Assembly (NCBI GenBank): GCA_023614405.1
Contig: CM042689.1
Span: 277,271,533-277,335,532 of the forward strand
Direction of reading: 5' to 3'
DNA length: 64,000 nucleotides
Source: Avena insularis
Lineage: Eukaryota > Streptophyta > Magnoliopsida > Poales > Poaceae
Position numbers and translations under genes: made by a program. The notes under the pieces were generated by a model. That model was not told the DNA's origin and did not search any database. It saw only the letters and a list, made by a program, of their open reading frames with translations. This document shows, in pieces, positions 11,432 to 23,196 of the stretch (within the stretch, counting starts at the first letter, position 1; each line of letters opens with the position of its first letter).

Positions 11432-11449
11432 TGGCACCGTTGCCAGGGA
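11432..11449 (+). other. Primer-binding site, tRNA-Asp type, mutated
   Basis: TGGCACCGTTGCCAGGGA follows a 10-nt spacer after the LTR end. It differs from the tRNA-Asp complement at two G-to-A positions, consistent with methylation-driven decay. Confidence 0.8.
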
Positions 11450-11555
11450 GGTAAGGTAAAAGGTACTCACATCCTCCAGTGTGAGTTCTCGAAGTTATTT
11501 CCTTTAGATTATGCAATTGTGTGTTTTTGTTTCTTGTTTTCACTAGTTAGGCTTA

Positions 11556-14500
11556 ATGGAAAACAACAACAAAATTAGAGAGCTTTTTAGTATTTTTCCT
11601 AAGTTAGAACATGAGTGGTTTGAAAAGAAAATTAAAAAACCTATGGAACTTTCTTTGCATGCTAATCGCAATGTTATTAGTATGAATTTTTTGAACACCA
11701 TTGTTCCTAATGCTATGGGAACGTCTAAGCTTGGGGAAGCTAGTTTTTATGAAAAATATGTTTTTAGTTCCCCAGCTTTAGGGAAGAAAATCCGCTCTTA
11801 TGATACTTTATCTCTCATATGTGTTAATTCTAATGATACTTGTGATATTTTAAATCCACATAATAAAAGTTTCCCTTTTAAACTACCTATTGAAATTGTT
11901 GAACGTTGATGGCGCCCAGCACTTGTCGTGTAACGCTTCGTTGGAAACCCCAAGAGCAAGGTGTGAAGCAGCACATCAGCAAGTTTCCCTCAGTAATAAA
12001 CCGAGGTTATCGAACCAGTAGGAGGAAGGAAACATCACACAGGTGTTGCAAGCAACGCGGAGACCTGCATAACACAAACTCAAGACCTTGCGCCAACGAA
12101 TCAGTAAGGTTGTCAAGCTCACCGGTTTGCTGTAACAAAGGATTAAACATATTGTGTGGAAGGTAATGGTTTACACCAAGTAAACAAGTAACAGTGGCAT
12201 ATGTATCAATGGTAAAGATCGGACCGGGGTCCATAGTTCACTAGAGGTGCTCTCCTTAGATAAACAACATGGCATGAAGGGTAAACAAATTACAGCAGGA
12301 CAATTGCCAGGAACTGAGCAAGGCATAACAATGCAATACTAGTCAAAAGGAACCTATGAGATTTGATTGGGCAATACAACAATATACATAGACCGCCATC
12401 CAACTGCATCTATGACTAGAAGTCCACCTTCAGGTTATCATCCGAACCCCCTCCAGTATTAAGTTGCAAGCAACAAACAACTGCTTTAAGCAAACTGTGT
12501 AAGGTAAAAAATCCACCTGTTCCATGAACAAGAGACCGTTGTTTTCTCCCTAGTAGCAACAACACATCTACAACCGAAGAGATTTCTATCACTTCCCTTG
12601 GAAACTAGAGGCGTGAACCCACTATCGAGCATAAATACCCCCTCTCGGAGTCACTAGCAACTACTTGGCCAAGATAGCTACTAACGATAGAGAGCATGCA
12701 AGATCACAAACAACACGGACATGATAGAATCATAAAGACAAAATCATTAATAAATCTGACATAATAATCTCAATATCCATCGGATCCTGCAAACACAACA
12801 TGCATGATTACAAATAGATTAGATCTTGATCATGAACGGAGCTCACAAGATCTACATGGACCCATAGTCCAAGGTGGAACTACTCACGCATCATACCGGA
12901 GAGAAGGCCTCCGTGATGATATCCCCTCCAGTAGGGTGCCGGGTAGAACTTCAGACCCCCCCCCCCCGATCTAGGGACGATGGTAGCGGCGGTGATAGAA
13001 GGTTTCGTGGAGATTTGATCAGGTACTTAGGGTTTTTGCATTGGGGGCTTCTTATAGGCGAAGGGGGACGCCGAGGAGGCAGCCAGAGGGGTCAAACCCT
13101 ACCCAGGCGCGTGGTAGGGCCCACCCGCGCCTAGGGGGGTTTGGCCGCCCTGGCCTGCTTCCTCGTCTCCCCTCTGGACTTCTTGTTCCCCACGGAAATT
13201 AATTGACTTTGACATTTTTCCCGTCCAATTTCGAGAATATTTATTTACTAGCTTTTCTAAAACCGAAAACAGAAGAAAACAGGCAACTGGCACTGTGGCA
13301 ACTTGTTAATAGGTTAGTACGAGAAAACATGTAAAAAGTAACTCAAAGTGTAGACAAAGCAAAACAAAGTAGATACTAAACAAGCATGGTGCATCAAAAA
13401 TTATAGATACATTTCCGACGTATCAAACATGTTATGAATAACTGCTATTTTGGAGATGGAACTGTCCATCCTGGTGATCATATACTATTTATACATGAAT
13501 TATGCGAGTTGTTCAAGTGTGCAGGTATTTCAATGGACCATGTTAAGAGGAAGCTATTCCCTTTCTCACTTAGGGACAAAGCAAGGGAGTGGTATGAGAT
13601 ACTAGATAATCCTCATCATTTGGAGTGGAAGGAACTTGAATCTCTCTTCTACTCTAAATTTTATCCTCCTCATGAAATTCATAAAGATAGGAATTACATT
13701 TATAATTTTCATCCTCATGAGGGAGAAAGTATTTCCCAAGCTTGGGGGATATTGAAGTCACTAATGCTCAAATGTCCCATTCATGAGCTCCCCAGTAATA
13801 TTGTTATCAATAATTTTTATGCAAGGCTTTCAGGACATTACAAGGACTATCTGGATACCTGTTTAGAGGGACCCTTCACAAGTAAGGAGGTCAAGGCTAA
13901 GTGGGATCTTCTTGAAATAATTCAAAGCAATACCGAAGGTTGGGATAACGACAAAGGTAAAGAACCAGGTATAAACTATGAGTATGATTGCATTAAGTCT
14001 TTCGCTGAAACTCCTAATTTTCAAGAGCTTAGTGCTAGATATGCTATTGATCCTCAAATTCTTGTTAAATATTATAGAGCCTTTGCTTCCCATATTAATG
14101 CTCCTAAACAAAAGTGGGACATGTATCATGTACCTTTTAAAGACACTTGCATGGAAAATGAAAATGTTATTAATGATTGCAATGAACATGCTCAAACTTC
14201 TGAAAGTACTATTTCTTATAAGCATGTTAATTTTTGTGGAGTGCATAGACCTTGTGAGAAGAATCAAATCGAAGAACAATATTGTATCACCCACTGGTAT
14301 GAAAAAACCAGAACATGGTATAAGGCTCTAACTGATCTTGGTGAAAAAGTATGTGCCCTCTATCTTTTTATTTGTGAACTTTGCTTTGAAGTGGGTCATT
14401 TCAATTTTCAATGCTCAGGCCATACTAATGACCTTTCTAATCCAAGGAGTACTGCAAGTTTGTATTGTGATAACGGGATCACTGATAATCAACATGATGA

Positions 14501-14828
14501 ACTTACATTGTTTTTGGGGTGTGAAGAGTTATCAAGAAAAACTTCTTTGGTAGACATGAGTGCTTTTGGTATGAATTGCGTCCTGCATGGGTGTCATCTT
14601 TATTGTGTTGAAAATTGCCACGCGAATACTTATATACAAAATCTTATAAAAGATGATATTTTACCAAAATATGACATGACTGATATGAGTTTTGTTCTTA
14701 TTAATGAAAAGGAGGAATCCTCCAAAGTTTCTTCTATTGTCTCTAATAATATACCGGGGTATGTGGAGAAGCTTCCTTTCAAGCCTCTCCATCATAAAGA
14801 GGAGAATAATAATAATAAGAGGAGTTAA
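11556..14828 (+). pseudogene. Sabrina-like gag, split by a solo LTR
   Basis: Codons 1-117 (11556-11906) run into a solo LTR at 11907-13425. After the duplicated target site the same frame resumes at 13431 and stays open to a TAA at 14826-14828. The second part has a capsid-like core (around 13540-13800, with LFPFSLRDKAREWYE) and a CX2CX4HX4C zinc knuckle (CELCFEVGHFNFQC) near 14372-14413. Removing the LTR and one target copy leaves the frame continuous, so the ORF was intact when hit. The same frame reopens after the TAA and continues to 15602, so the original protein was probably longer. Gag would form the virus-like particle and bind RNA. Confidence 0.8.
11907..13425 (-). repeat. Solo LTR, WHAM-like, inside gag
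   Basis: A 1519-bp LTR in minus orientation, from TGATACGTCGGAAATG on the minus strand to TGATGGCG... on the plus side. It is flanked by AACGT (11902-11906) and AACAT (13426-13430), a target-site duplication with one mismatch. There is no internal sequence, so it is the product of LTR-LTR recombination. Confidence 0.88.
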
Positions 14829-14873
14829 AGGAGAGAGGAAACGGTATATTCCACTAAGCATGTTGCTCCTATC

Positions 14874-15602
14874 ATGGTTTTTGCTGATGAGTCTGAACTA
14901 GATGATGTTCCTATGCCTATTACCTATAGTAGCGATCATGATTGGGAAAAGCACACCACTTTTGATATTGAAAATCTCTTTGGTACCAATTCTGAAAATG
15001 ATGATATTAATAGTTGTTGTGCTATTAGTGCTATCCATATTCCTTCCAATGATGATATGTTTACAAATGAGCACACTTGGGAAGATAGCCATTCTATTGC
15101 TTATGATGATTACAATGATGATTATGATATTTTCAGTCCACCTACTATTGAGGAGAAAATTAATTATGATTACAATATGCCTCCTATATTTGATGATTAT
15201 GGTGATGAGAATAATAATGATAGCTATTTTGTTGAATTTTCTCCCACTATAATTAATAAGAATGACTATGCTTGTGTGGAGAGTAATAATTATTTCATGC
15301 ATGCGGCTCATGATAAGAATGTTTCCTGTGATAGTTATATTGTTAATTTTATTCATGTTGCTACTGAAAGTTATTATGAGAGAGGGAAACATGGTCTTAT
15401 GTATCTCAAAAATATTAAGTTTCCCCTTTTTATGTTGAAAATTTTGAAGTTGCACCTGTTTTGCTTTCCTATGATTGTTGCTTTGTGCTTTCATGACTTG
15501 TTTCTTTACAAGATTCCTATGCATAGGAAGTGGGTTAGACTTAAATGTGTTTTGAATTTTCTTCTTGATGCTCTCTTTTACTTCAATTCATATTTCTTGT
15601 GA
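14874..15602 (+). CDS. Acidic ORF downstream of gag, hydrophobic C-terminus
   Basis: A 242-codon frame, in phase with gag and separated from it only by the TAA at 14826 and 15 further codons. The N-terminal two thirds is strongly acidic and Asn/Tyr-rich (runs of Asp-Asp-Tyr and Asn-Asp-Asp). The last 60 residues are hydrophobic (around FPLFMLKILKLHLFCFPMIV), then basic, and look like a membrane-inserting segment. I know no enzyme with this layout. Athila-lineage elements can carry an env-like ORF with a membrane segment, but position and sequence do not prove that here. It is most likely the C-terminal part of the gag-frame protein. The stop lies at the microhomology junction, so the true C-terminus may be altered. 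Confidence 0.6.
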   Translation: MVFADESELDDVPMPITYSSDHDWEKHTTFDIENLFGTNSENDDINSCCAISAIHIPSNDDMFTNEHTWEDSHSIAYDDYNDDYDIFSPPTIEEKINYDYNMPPIFDDYGDENNNDSYFVEFSPTIINKNDYACVESNNYFMHAAHDKNVSCDSYIVNFIHVATESYYERGKHGLMYLKNIKFPLFMLKILKLHLFCFPMIVALCFHDLFLYKIPMHRKWVRLKCVLNFLLDALFYFNSYFL

Positions 15603-15606
15603 CTAG

Positions 15607-17407
15607 AAACAAATAGCACAAGAACAAGTAATATCACAATATGCATCAATTAATAAGCTTTGGAACACTACACACAGAATGACAACTATTCTCTCTTAAT
15701 GGTGCCTAAAGGTAGAAGGTGGAGACTCAATAATAGTGGAAGGAAGACCTTTTTTGTAAAGGAAGCAGTGATTACAAGTTTCAAAAAGAGCTTCCAAAAA
15801 TTATGGTACTTGTTAGCTTTCAGCCCTCATTGCCCCTATCATAAGCATCTTGAAGTGGTTAAGTTTAAAGTGGAAAAGATTGAGTATATGCTTGACGAAG
15901 TATAAATTGGCAATCTCAAGTCCCTTGAATACGAGGGCCACACCTCATGCATACTCAACTTTGGGTCCAGGTAAGTTATTGTCACTGTAAGTATTTGCAT
16001 ATCATTGAGAACCTCCAACGGGGTACCCCTTGCACATGGTACCTGAGCTTTCCCATAACCAAAATCACAAGGCAGGCAGACAATGATCATCTCAGCAATC
16101 TTTTTATTTACCATATGCATAGCTTTTTTATTGAGGATGCTTCATAGATACCTCATTATGGTGATACTGCAAGTTTCCACCATGATTAGGCATGGCTTAG
16201 GCTAGCGGCCCAGGCATTTCTCTAAGATAGGATACAAACTCCATGGACTTACAAGTTCCTTCTTTATTTCACACCGGTGACATCCATAGACGAAAGAACA
16301 TGATATCAACTGAGTACAAAGTACAAGTGCAATGTTGAAAATGTTCCCCGTGACAGCACGGTTCTGCTAATTCCAACTTATAAGTGCAAGCATATACAAC
16401 AAAGTTGTCACAATGGTTCAAGTTTATTAGGGGCAAAGAATATAAAGTGTGCCATCAAGTTCGTGAGGGCTTTAATCACTAAGTTTTCACATAACAAAAT
16501 AGTTTTTAATTGGAAGATAGTTGAAAACAAGAATATACTTGGAATGGTGTAACACACCATGCATAGGAGTTTATAGTGGACACTTTGGAAAAACTTGGTT
16601 TCTTGGGAGTTGAAAGCATGAGTAGAACTTACTCATACAAGTGGAGGCTACCAAAAGAGTGGGAGCAACCAACTAAGAGAGCAATAATGGCCATAATCAT
16701 GCAGTGCAACAAAGCATACTAATCAAAGCAAAGAGTGGTACTACAAGTCAAGGACTAAATGATCATAGAGGATAATGGTGACTTGTCATAGTCATAACAT
16801 GGTGTGAGCATGTGCCAAGTCAACCCAAGCAAAGCATCAAAGGAGAATACCACAATACTATGCTTTTGCATGATAAAATAACTCATAATTTCTTCAAGGC
16901 ACACTAAGCAATCCCAATTGTTTGGAACAAGACATGCTACAATAATAATCACAAAGCATAAGATCAAAACAACACCTCGCGTGTCATGCTAAAGTCTAAG
17001 TCACAGTCAATGCAAGCTCCTCTTGCACTTACCAGCAAGAACTTACTACTCCTTTCCAAACCAAGCAACTTATTTGCAAAACAACATAGCGAGAATGGGG
17101 GTCCAAACTACTCAAGAAAACTAAACAAACTAAGCAAAGCAAACAAAAACTAAGACGCTCCAAGAACAACACAACTGTGCATGAAACAATAAAAACAAAG
17201 TGTCTAGACAGACCTGAGCTTTTTATTGATGAAGAAGGGGATGCCTTGGGCATCCCCAAGCTTTGACGCTTGTACCTCTTGGATATTTCTTGGGGTGACA
17301 CCATGGTGGCATCCCCAAGCTTGAGCTTTTGTCCATCCTTCATCTCATTGCATCATTCTATCTTTACACCTGAAATTTTTCTTTCATACAAAACTTCACA
17401 CAATCTT
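15607..17407 (-). other. Non-coding 3' region of element 2
   Basis: Homologous to 5118-6917 of element 1 in the same orientation, with scattered substitutions and small indels. It holds the hairpin and internal polypurine tract (17237-17263, and a further tract at 17309-17322). No gene is recognised. Confidence 0.75.
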
Positions 17408-20400
17408 TGTGGCACCCCGGATTTACGGTCCGAGAATACCCGTTATGCATACAATTCACGTTTCCATGATCAGTGAGCCGTGAGGATAACCGACAAGTAT
17501 CATGACATCATACTTACATTAACGAATACAACAACTTACAAGGAGGCCTTTATGGCAATTACAACACAAATAGCGGAAGTCTTCAGTGTAGAGCCCTTGA
17601 CTTAACCTATAGGCAACTTACTGGGAAGACGGCCTAGCTCACATAGACGTCGACTCTTTCGTCCTTCTTATCATCTGTAATCTGGCCAGGTAAATAGCCA
17701 AGGACAATGTCGGTGAGTACTTTGAATGTACTTGCAAACCACCGATACAAGGGTAATAAGAAAATGCTTATCTGGTTGTGGCGAGATAGCTCTATACTAT
17801 AGTTGTTTTTGAAAGACCTAACAATGGCATCTCTATATCTTTGTTAAATTTTTTTTTGGAAAATATGTCTCCTTTTTGAAAATCTGGACATCTCCACATC
17901 CTTGTTAAAAAGTTTTAGAAAACATTTTGTTGTAAAACCCTTTTAAAACCTTAACGACCATCTCTGGTCAAAACACAATTTATACTTATCTTTCCTCGTG
18001 ACCAAGTCAAATCCTTTATCTTATCTTAACTTAACCGAAGGGTACTCCTAGCTCCTGCCATTCCAACCGTCCTTGTCCGTGGACACGACTATTCGAATAG
18101 AGTACACTCTGCAGAGGTTGTGCACTTTACCCACAAGAATCAATACATCCACCGGGATAAAACCACGGCCTGCTACACACGGTAGACAGGGGTTCGGATA
18201 ATCAAACCTAGACTTTCATTTGTCCATCCCTAGCAAAGGCGGCTTTTACTTTTGGGTTTGTTCTCCCCTGAACGAGTATGCGGCACTATGGCCTTAGTCC
18301 CCCCTGCAGCACTTCCATATACCCAAACCCTCGGCTTGGCAATATACAATTGTTGACTCCACTTCCTTCCCTTCTCCTAAAACATACCGTCCGCGGGAGA
18401 CCCAATTGTTGTATCGACACTTCCGCCGTAGCCGGCGATGGAGGCCTCAGATCCGCAGACTTGAGGTAGAGTCCACTCGGGCTTCCAGGGATTGCTCCCG
18501 TTAAGCAAGTACAAGCATCCCCGACTAAGGATTACAACTACGAGCTAAGCCCTAGCGTTTGGGGTAATGTGGTTGCACGAATAAATTGTTCCGGACATTG
18601 TCTTAGAACATCCCTTCCTTTCTCTTACTTAACTTTCCGTTACTTATCTTCCTCTTCATTATCTTTCTCTTCATCCACCTTATATTTGCTTTAGCAGAAT
18701 TTCCACTTGGAAACGATGCCTCTTCCCAAGGGTTTTATTTTGAAAACTTTGTAGTAGGGTAAGAACCCAAAATAGTTTTATCATTGAAAATCCGTGGGTT
18801 CCAAGAGGGAAGATGCTAATCATCCTAACCTTGTTCTAGGGGGTAAAAATAGGTGTAAATAGGGTAGGTTTCCAATGGACACTCAATCATAACTTGGAGG
18901 AGCCAAGTTACTCACGTCTTTTTATTTAAAACAAACCATGTCTGTAATCATGCAATTTATAAACGATATATAAAACAGTTGATAAACAGAAGTAGGGCAA
19001 TATAGGAGTTCAGGAATGGTGGCATGCCTGTGACTAGCAAGAATTCCTTTGACGGTGTTAGAAAACCAGAAAACCAATAATAATAGTAAAGATCGCCTTG
19101 AGTGCTTCCTTCTTCTCGGTGTCACACAATCACAACTATCGCCGTTATCGAGCATACTGCAAGCAAACAATACAACAATCAATACAAGCATACAAACATC
19201 AAACCATACAGTAGGCTACGGATAAATACATGATATGAGACAATAGGATGTGGGATGATGGTTTAATGAGATTAGCAAAGGATTTGGAGGCTTTATGAAA
19301 AAGGCTCTCTTTGGATTTCCGAGTCTAGGAATTAAGGAATGGTTTTTGACCAAGTACTTGATCTGTATGATACCATTGTATAAAAATGATATCATCAGAT
19401 AGGTATTGATAAAATGAAGCCAACAAAAGTGGTTTCACTATTTTATCAAATCCCTAGAATTTATAATGGATTTTATAGTGGATGAAAGTCTAGTTTTAGG
19501 AAATAATTCACCAGAACTTCTATGGAGTTCCAAAAATTATTTTCTTGGGTTAAGAGGTAGTGTTTGGTGGACTGAACCCAGAGGAGTTGGAATCTCCTCA
19601 AAACAATTACCAGAATGTCCTTGAGAAATCCTCAAAGGTAGTACTGGACAAAATTTGTCTTTTTCACCAGATTTATTTTACAGAAGATTTTTAGTTTATT
19701 CCAAGGACACATGTTAGGTGATGAAAATAACTTTCTGTAGAAATCGGAATCAACCTTTTTGGAGTTACAACGCCCTTGTAGTGAATTTGGTAGTGAATAA
19801 ACCATGCACAGAAGGATTTATTTCACTAAAAATAAACAGAGAATCATAAAAATATGAGCTCCTGGATTTAGGAAGATATGGTTATGTGTGTTCTCTAAGA
19901 GTTGTAATTAGGTCAACATCTCAATTGTTTTTGCCTAGAGAATTTTCTAAAGGCAGAAAAGAATTGTTTTTGATATTTTTATCAGGTGAAAACTAGGAAG
20001 CAAACTAAGGTGGGGCCAGTGGGGTTTTAAAGGTATTGTTTATACCTTTCTTCACCAATAGGATTTACTCGAATTGGAGGTACCAAACATCCTGGAGAAA
20101 TATTTTATTGAAAAAGGACAGATCTTAGGAGATCATTTATCATATTTATTTTAATCATTGTTTTGGTACAGAACAAAGTTTGCATGTTTGTAAAGTTATA
20201 CAAGTGACTAAGAAAATTTGTATCTGAAAATTTTAAGGGGCTTTGTATTTTTATTTCGATTTTAAAGTGAACCTCTAGATCTGGATCTAAAACAAATAGG
20301 TTAAAGAAAAAGGGAAGGATCTGTGTTGGGTCTGGTCCAGAGGGGAGATGGGATTACTAGGCCGGTCGGAGGAGAACTAGCCCACCTGGCGCTGGTGGGC

Positions 20401-22939
20401 GTGTGGGTCAAACGGCCCAACGGGGCCTGCCCCGGGGTGAAAGGGTACAGGGAGACGCTGGCCCTTTTATTTTTGGAAGGGAGGGTCCATGATGGACAAG
20501 GCTCATGGAGAATCTTGGGGGAAGGCTAGGGCTCAGCCATTGGGCCATGGTGGCGGTGGAGAGGTGAGAGAGAGAGGCTCTGGTCGTTCTAGGGGACAGA
20601 GAGGGGGTGGGGGTGCTGTATCTACACAAGTTTTAATGGTTGGATTGGACATGACACTTGTCTCCCTCTTCAAACAAGCACAAAAGAACAAGTTGTCAAG
20701 TGATGCTATAGTGTTGGTTGACCAGAGGGGTGCGATGATGCTGGAGAGAAGTGGTGGAGAAGGTTTAGGCTGGTTTGGAGTTGTATTGAATCAAACTTGG
20801 ACTAGTTTGCCAAAATTGATCAAATGAAGGCTTATGAAGGAAGTTGCAAAGGTTGCATTTAGCAAAGGGGTAAATGGTACTGGTAGATAGGTATGGTCCT
20901 TGTACACCTCTAGGATTTATTTGGGATTTTTCTGATGATTAAAAGTCCACTTAAACTCGAATATTCAAATAGTCTAGAAGTAGTTTACAGAAGCTTATTT
21001 GAGATTTTTACATTGGGAAGGCTTGGTTTTTGATGTGATATTGTCCTAAATACCATATTACACATTGGAGGATTTTATTGCGATTTATTGAGGTGGAAAA
21101 GTATTTTTAGGGAATTATTTCTTGTTTCTGCCATTTAAGAAAAAGGGCAAAAAGAAACAATAAAGAATCTTAAAAATATTTATTTTTGGGTTGGGAAAAT
21201 GGTATATTATAGATAGGCCTCAAATGTGCCTTGAGTTTGCAAGGTGATTTGGAGAAGAACAAACTTGTCTTTATAGACAAGGATTTTGAGAAATTTATAA
21301 ATAAAGGAAATAAAATAGTTTAATAATCCAAATAATTGTGGGAATTATTTGGGGATGCTTATATACAAGGTAGATGATGTACACTTGATGTTGGCATCAA
21401 GGTCAACCTTGTTTTTTAGGAAAGATGATGAAAAGGGTGGAAACTAGATAAGGGTAGGATCTAGGGTTTTGTTAGTCTGATGCCATCTGGGTTGGATTAG
21501 GGAGATCAGAGCTTACCTTGGTACAAGGTGTATATGGATGGATAGACCAATTCATATAGATGATCATGGGAGCAAGAGTTGGGCTGGGTTGGATTTGAGG
21601 TGGTTTTGGAGTGATGGCAAACTTCATTGAAAATAAGGCTGCCATAACAGAAACATCGGGTAGCCTTCTAAACCATGTGGGTTTAAGAAGCACAAGGTTA
21701 TAATGGAAACAAGTGAAGTGGGTATTGATAGGCTATGATTATTAGATCATAACGAAGCAAAGAGTTGGTCAAGGGTAGGTGACATATAGATGTGAGCTTC
21801 TGCCAAAGTAGGCAAGATGATAAGATTTGCAGAAAAGATTATTATCTTGACTACAAAACCATCATGGATGAGTGGGAATTAAATTGGCTTAGACAAGGGA
21901 AAGAGTGGGCCTTAGTAGTACTAAAGATGTACTACAAGATGGTTCAAGTACATTCTCAAGAATGCACATAGGTTGGAAAAGGTAGAGCTCCAAAAATGGT
22001 ATCTAGATAGGAAATCCAGACTTAAGCCATTTTGGCAGACTTAGGGTTTTAGACTAGAGTGCCAGTGTAGAAGCTTTTGAGAGGATGCTAGGTTACAAAC
22101 TCATGATCAAGTATATGAGGTTGAGGTTGTAACTTAGAATATAGGATTCATGCTTAGATGGGGTCTCCACTGAGTTGGAAACCCTCCAGAGGGAATTATC
22201 CCTGGCTAGAGATAAGCATGAGATGGGATGATCACTTGAGTGGCTTAGGATAGCTCAGACTTGGATGCTTGCTTAGGGCTTGATGATCACAAGCAAGTAT
22301 TGGGTCCTAAAGGATGAGCTACTAGACTAGCTCTCTCTAGTTCCTAAGAAAACAAGGCAATCAGCAGATCAAGGCAATTCATCAGACAACAGATCAAGGC
22401 AATTCATCAACCAGCAGATCAAGGCAATTCATCATATTACTTATCCAACTAGTACTAGGGTTACCATCAAGCCTAGCTTGATGTAAGGATGGGTATGTTG
22501 AAAGGGGTTTTGAAGTAAGATAAGTACCATCTTGGTATCTCTTACCAAGATTTAGATGAAAAGGTTTTAATAAAGGTTATTGGAAAACCTAGAGATAAGG
22601 GTAGTTGAAGGTTCTATCTTGAAAACATAAGGAGATTATATATATGTCTCCATAATTTTGGCAATAGAAACTAGTAAAGTATTTGGTTGTGTCAAGGTCA
22701 TCTTGGCTCAGGTTTTGAAATGCCAGAACATTTGAGAATATGAAAGATGAGCCAAGACATCTCTTTTGTAAAATAGTTTTGGTAAACTAGTGTTGGGATG
22801 AGGAGTACACATCTAATACACAAACAGTTGCTTGAGAACTAGCAGGAAGGTAAGCACACATTGCAGGAAATGTTTTTTGTTTCCCCTGATTTTTTCCTTT
22901 TGGACATTCAATCAGGGTTGCTGAAATTGGGATGTTACA
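17408..22939 (-). repeat. Very long solo LTR (5.5 kb), Gypsy type
   Basis: Starts TGTGGCACCCCGG and ends GGGATGTTACA on the plus strand; on the minus strand it begins TGTAACATCCC like the chromovirus LTRs further right. It is flanked by a perfect 5-bp duplication ATCTT (17403-17407 and 22940-22944), and element 2 resumes seamlessly on both sides. No open frame above about 110 codons and no gag or pol motif is visible in 5532 bp. I find no internal repeat of its ends, so it behaves as a single solo LTR. It could instead be a very degenerate non-autonomous element. Confidence 0.75.
22361..22436. repeat. Minisatellite, three copies of about 25 bp
   Basis: Three tandem copies of a unit containing CAGATCAAGGCAATTCATCA, with small differences at the joints, inside the 5.5-kb solo LTR. 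Confidence 0.85.
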
Positions 22940-23196
22940 ATCTTCATTAGCAACAGTAGTGTATTCAAAAGATATTAGACCTCTGTCAAAGCTTTGCAAC
23001 AGCAAGGCTTTTCACTAAAAACACAAGATACTGTAGTAATTCCTTCAAAAAGCTCAATTCACCTAAAGAGAACTCAAAAAGGAATCAATAAGAAGCAAAT
23101 GCAAATAACTTCCAAGACTCAAGGAAACTCTTGGATTATCTTCCAACAAGTACTTTTCTTTAACGCCTTTAAGTTAGGCACAAGAAGCAAGAAGAA

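Larger units (their letters stand above)
9961..15606 (+). mobile_element. Sabrina-like Athila-lineage element, 3' truncated
   Basis: A plus-strand element with 5' LTR (9961-11421), tRNA-Asp-type primer site (11432-11449) and a gag-type coding region (11556-15602), interrupted by a solo LTR at 11907-13425. No reverse transcriptase, integrase or 3' LTR follows: at 15599-15606 the sequence switches to the 3' non-coding region of an oppositely oriented element. The LTR end GTAGACATTA followed by AGCTATTTTC and the primer site matches what I remember of Sabrina. The name is tentative. Confidence 0.8.

Noticed and set aside
13863..15524. Minus-strand ORFs (143 and 208 codons), Ile-rich
   Set aside because: Complement of the Asp/Asn-rich plus-strand frame; the Ile-rich composition is a mirror artefact.
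18278..21693. Possible host gene in the 5.5-kb solo LTR
   Set aside because: Only short unrelated frames without splice-consistent continuation; the clean target-site duplication accounts for the whole interval.
22361..22436. CRISPR-like spaced repeats
   Set aside because: Three direct copies without unique spacers, in a plant LTR; it is a simple minisatellite.
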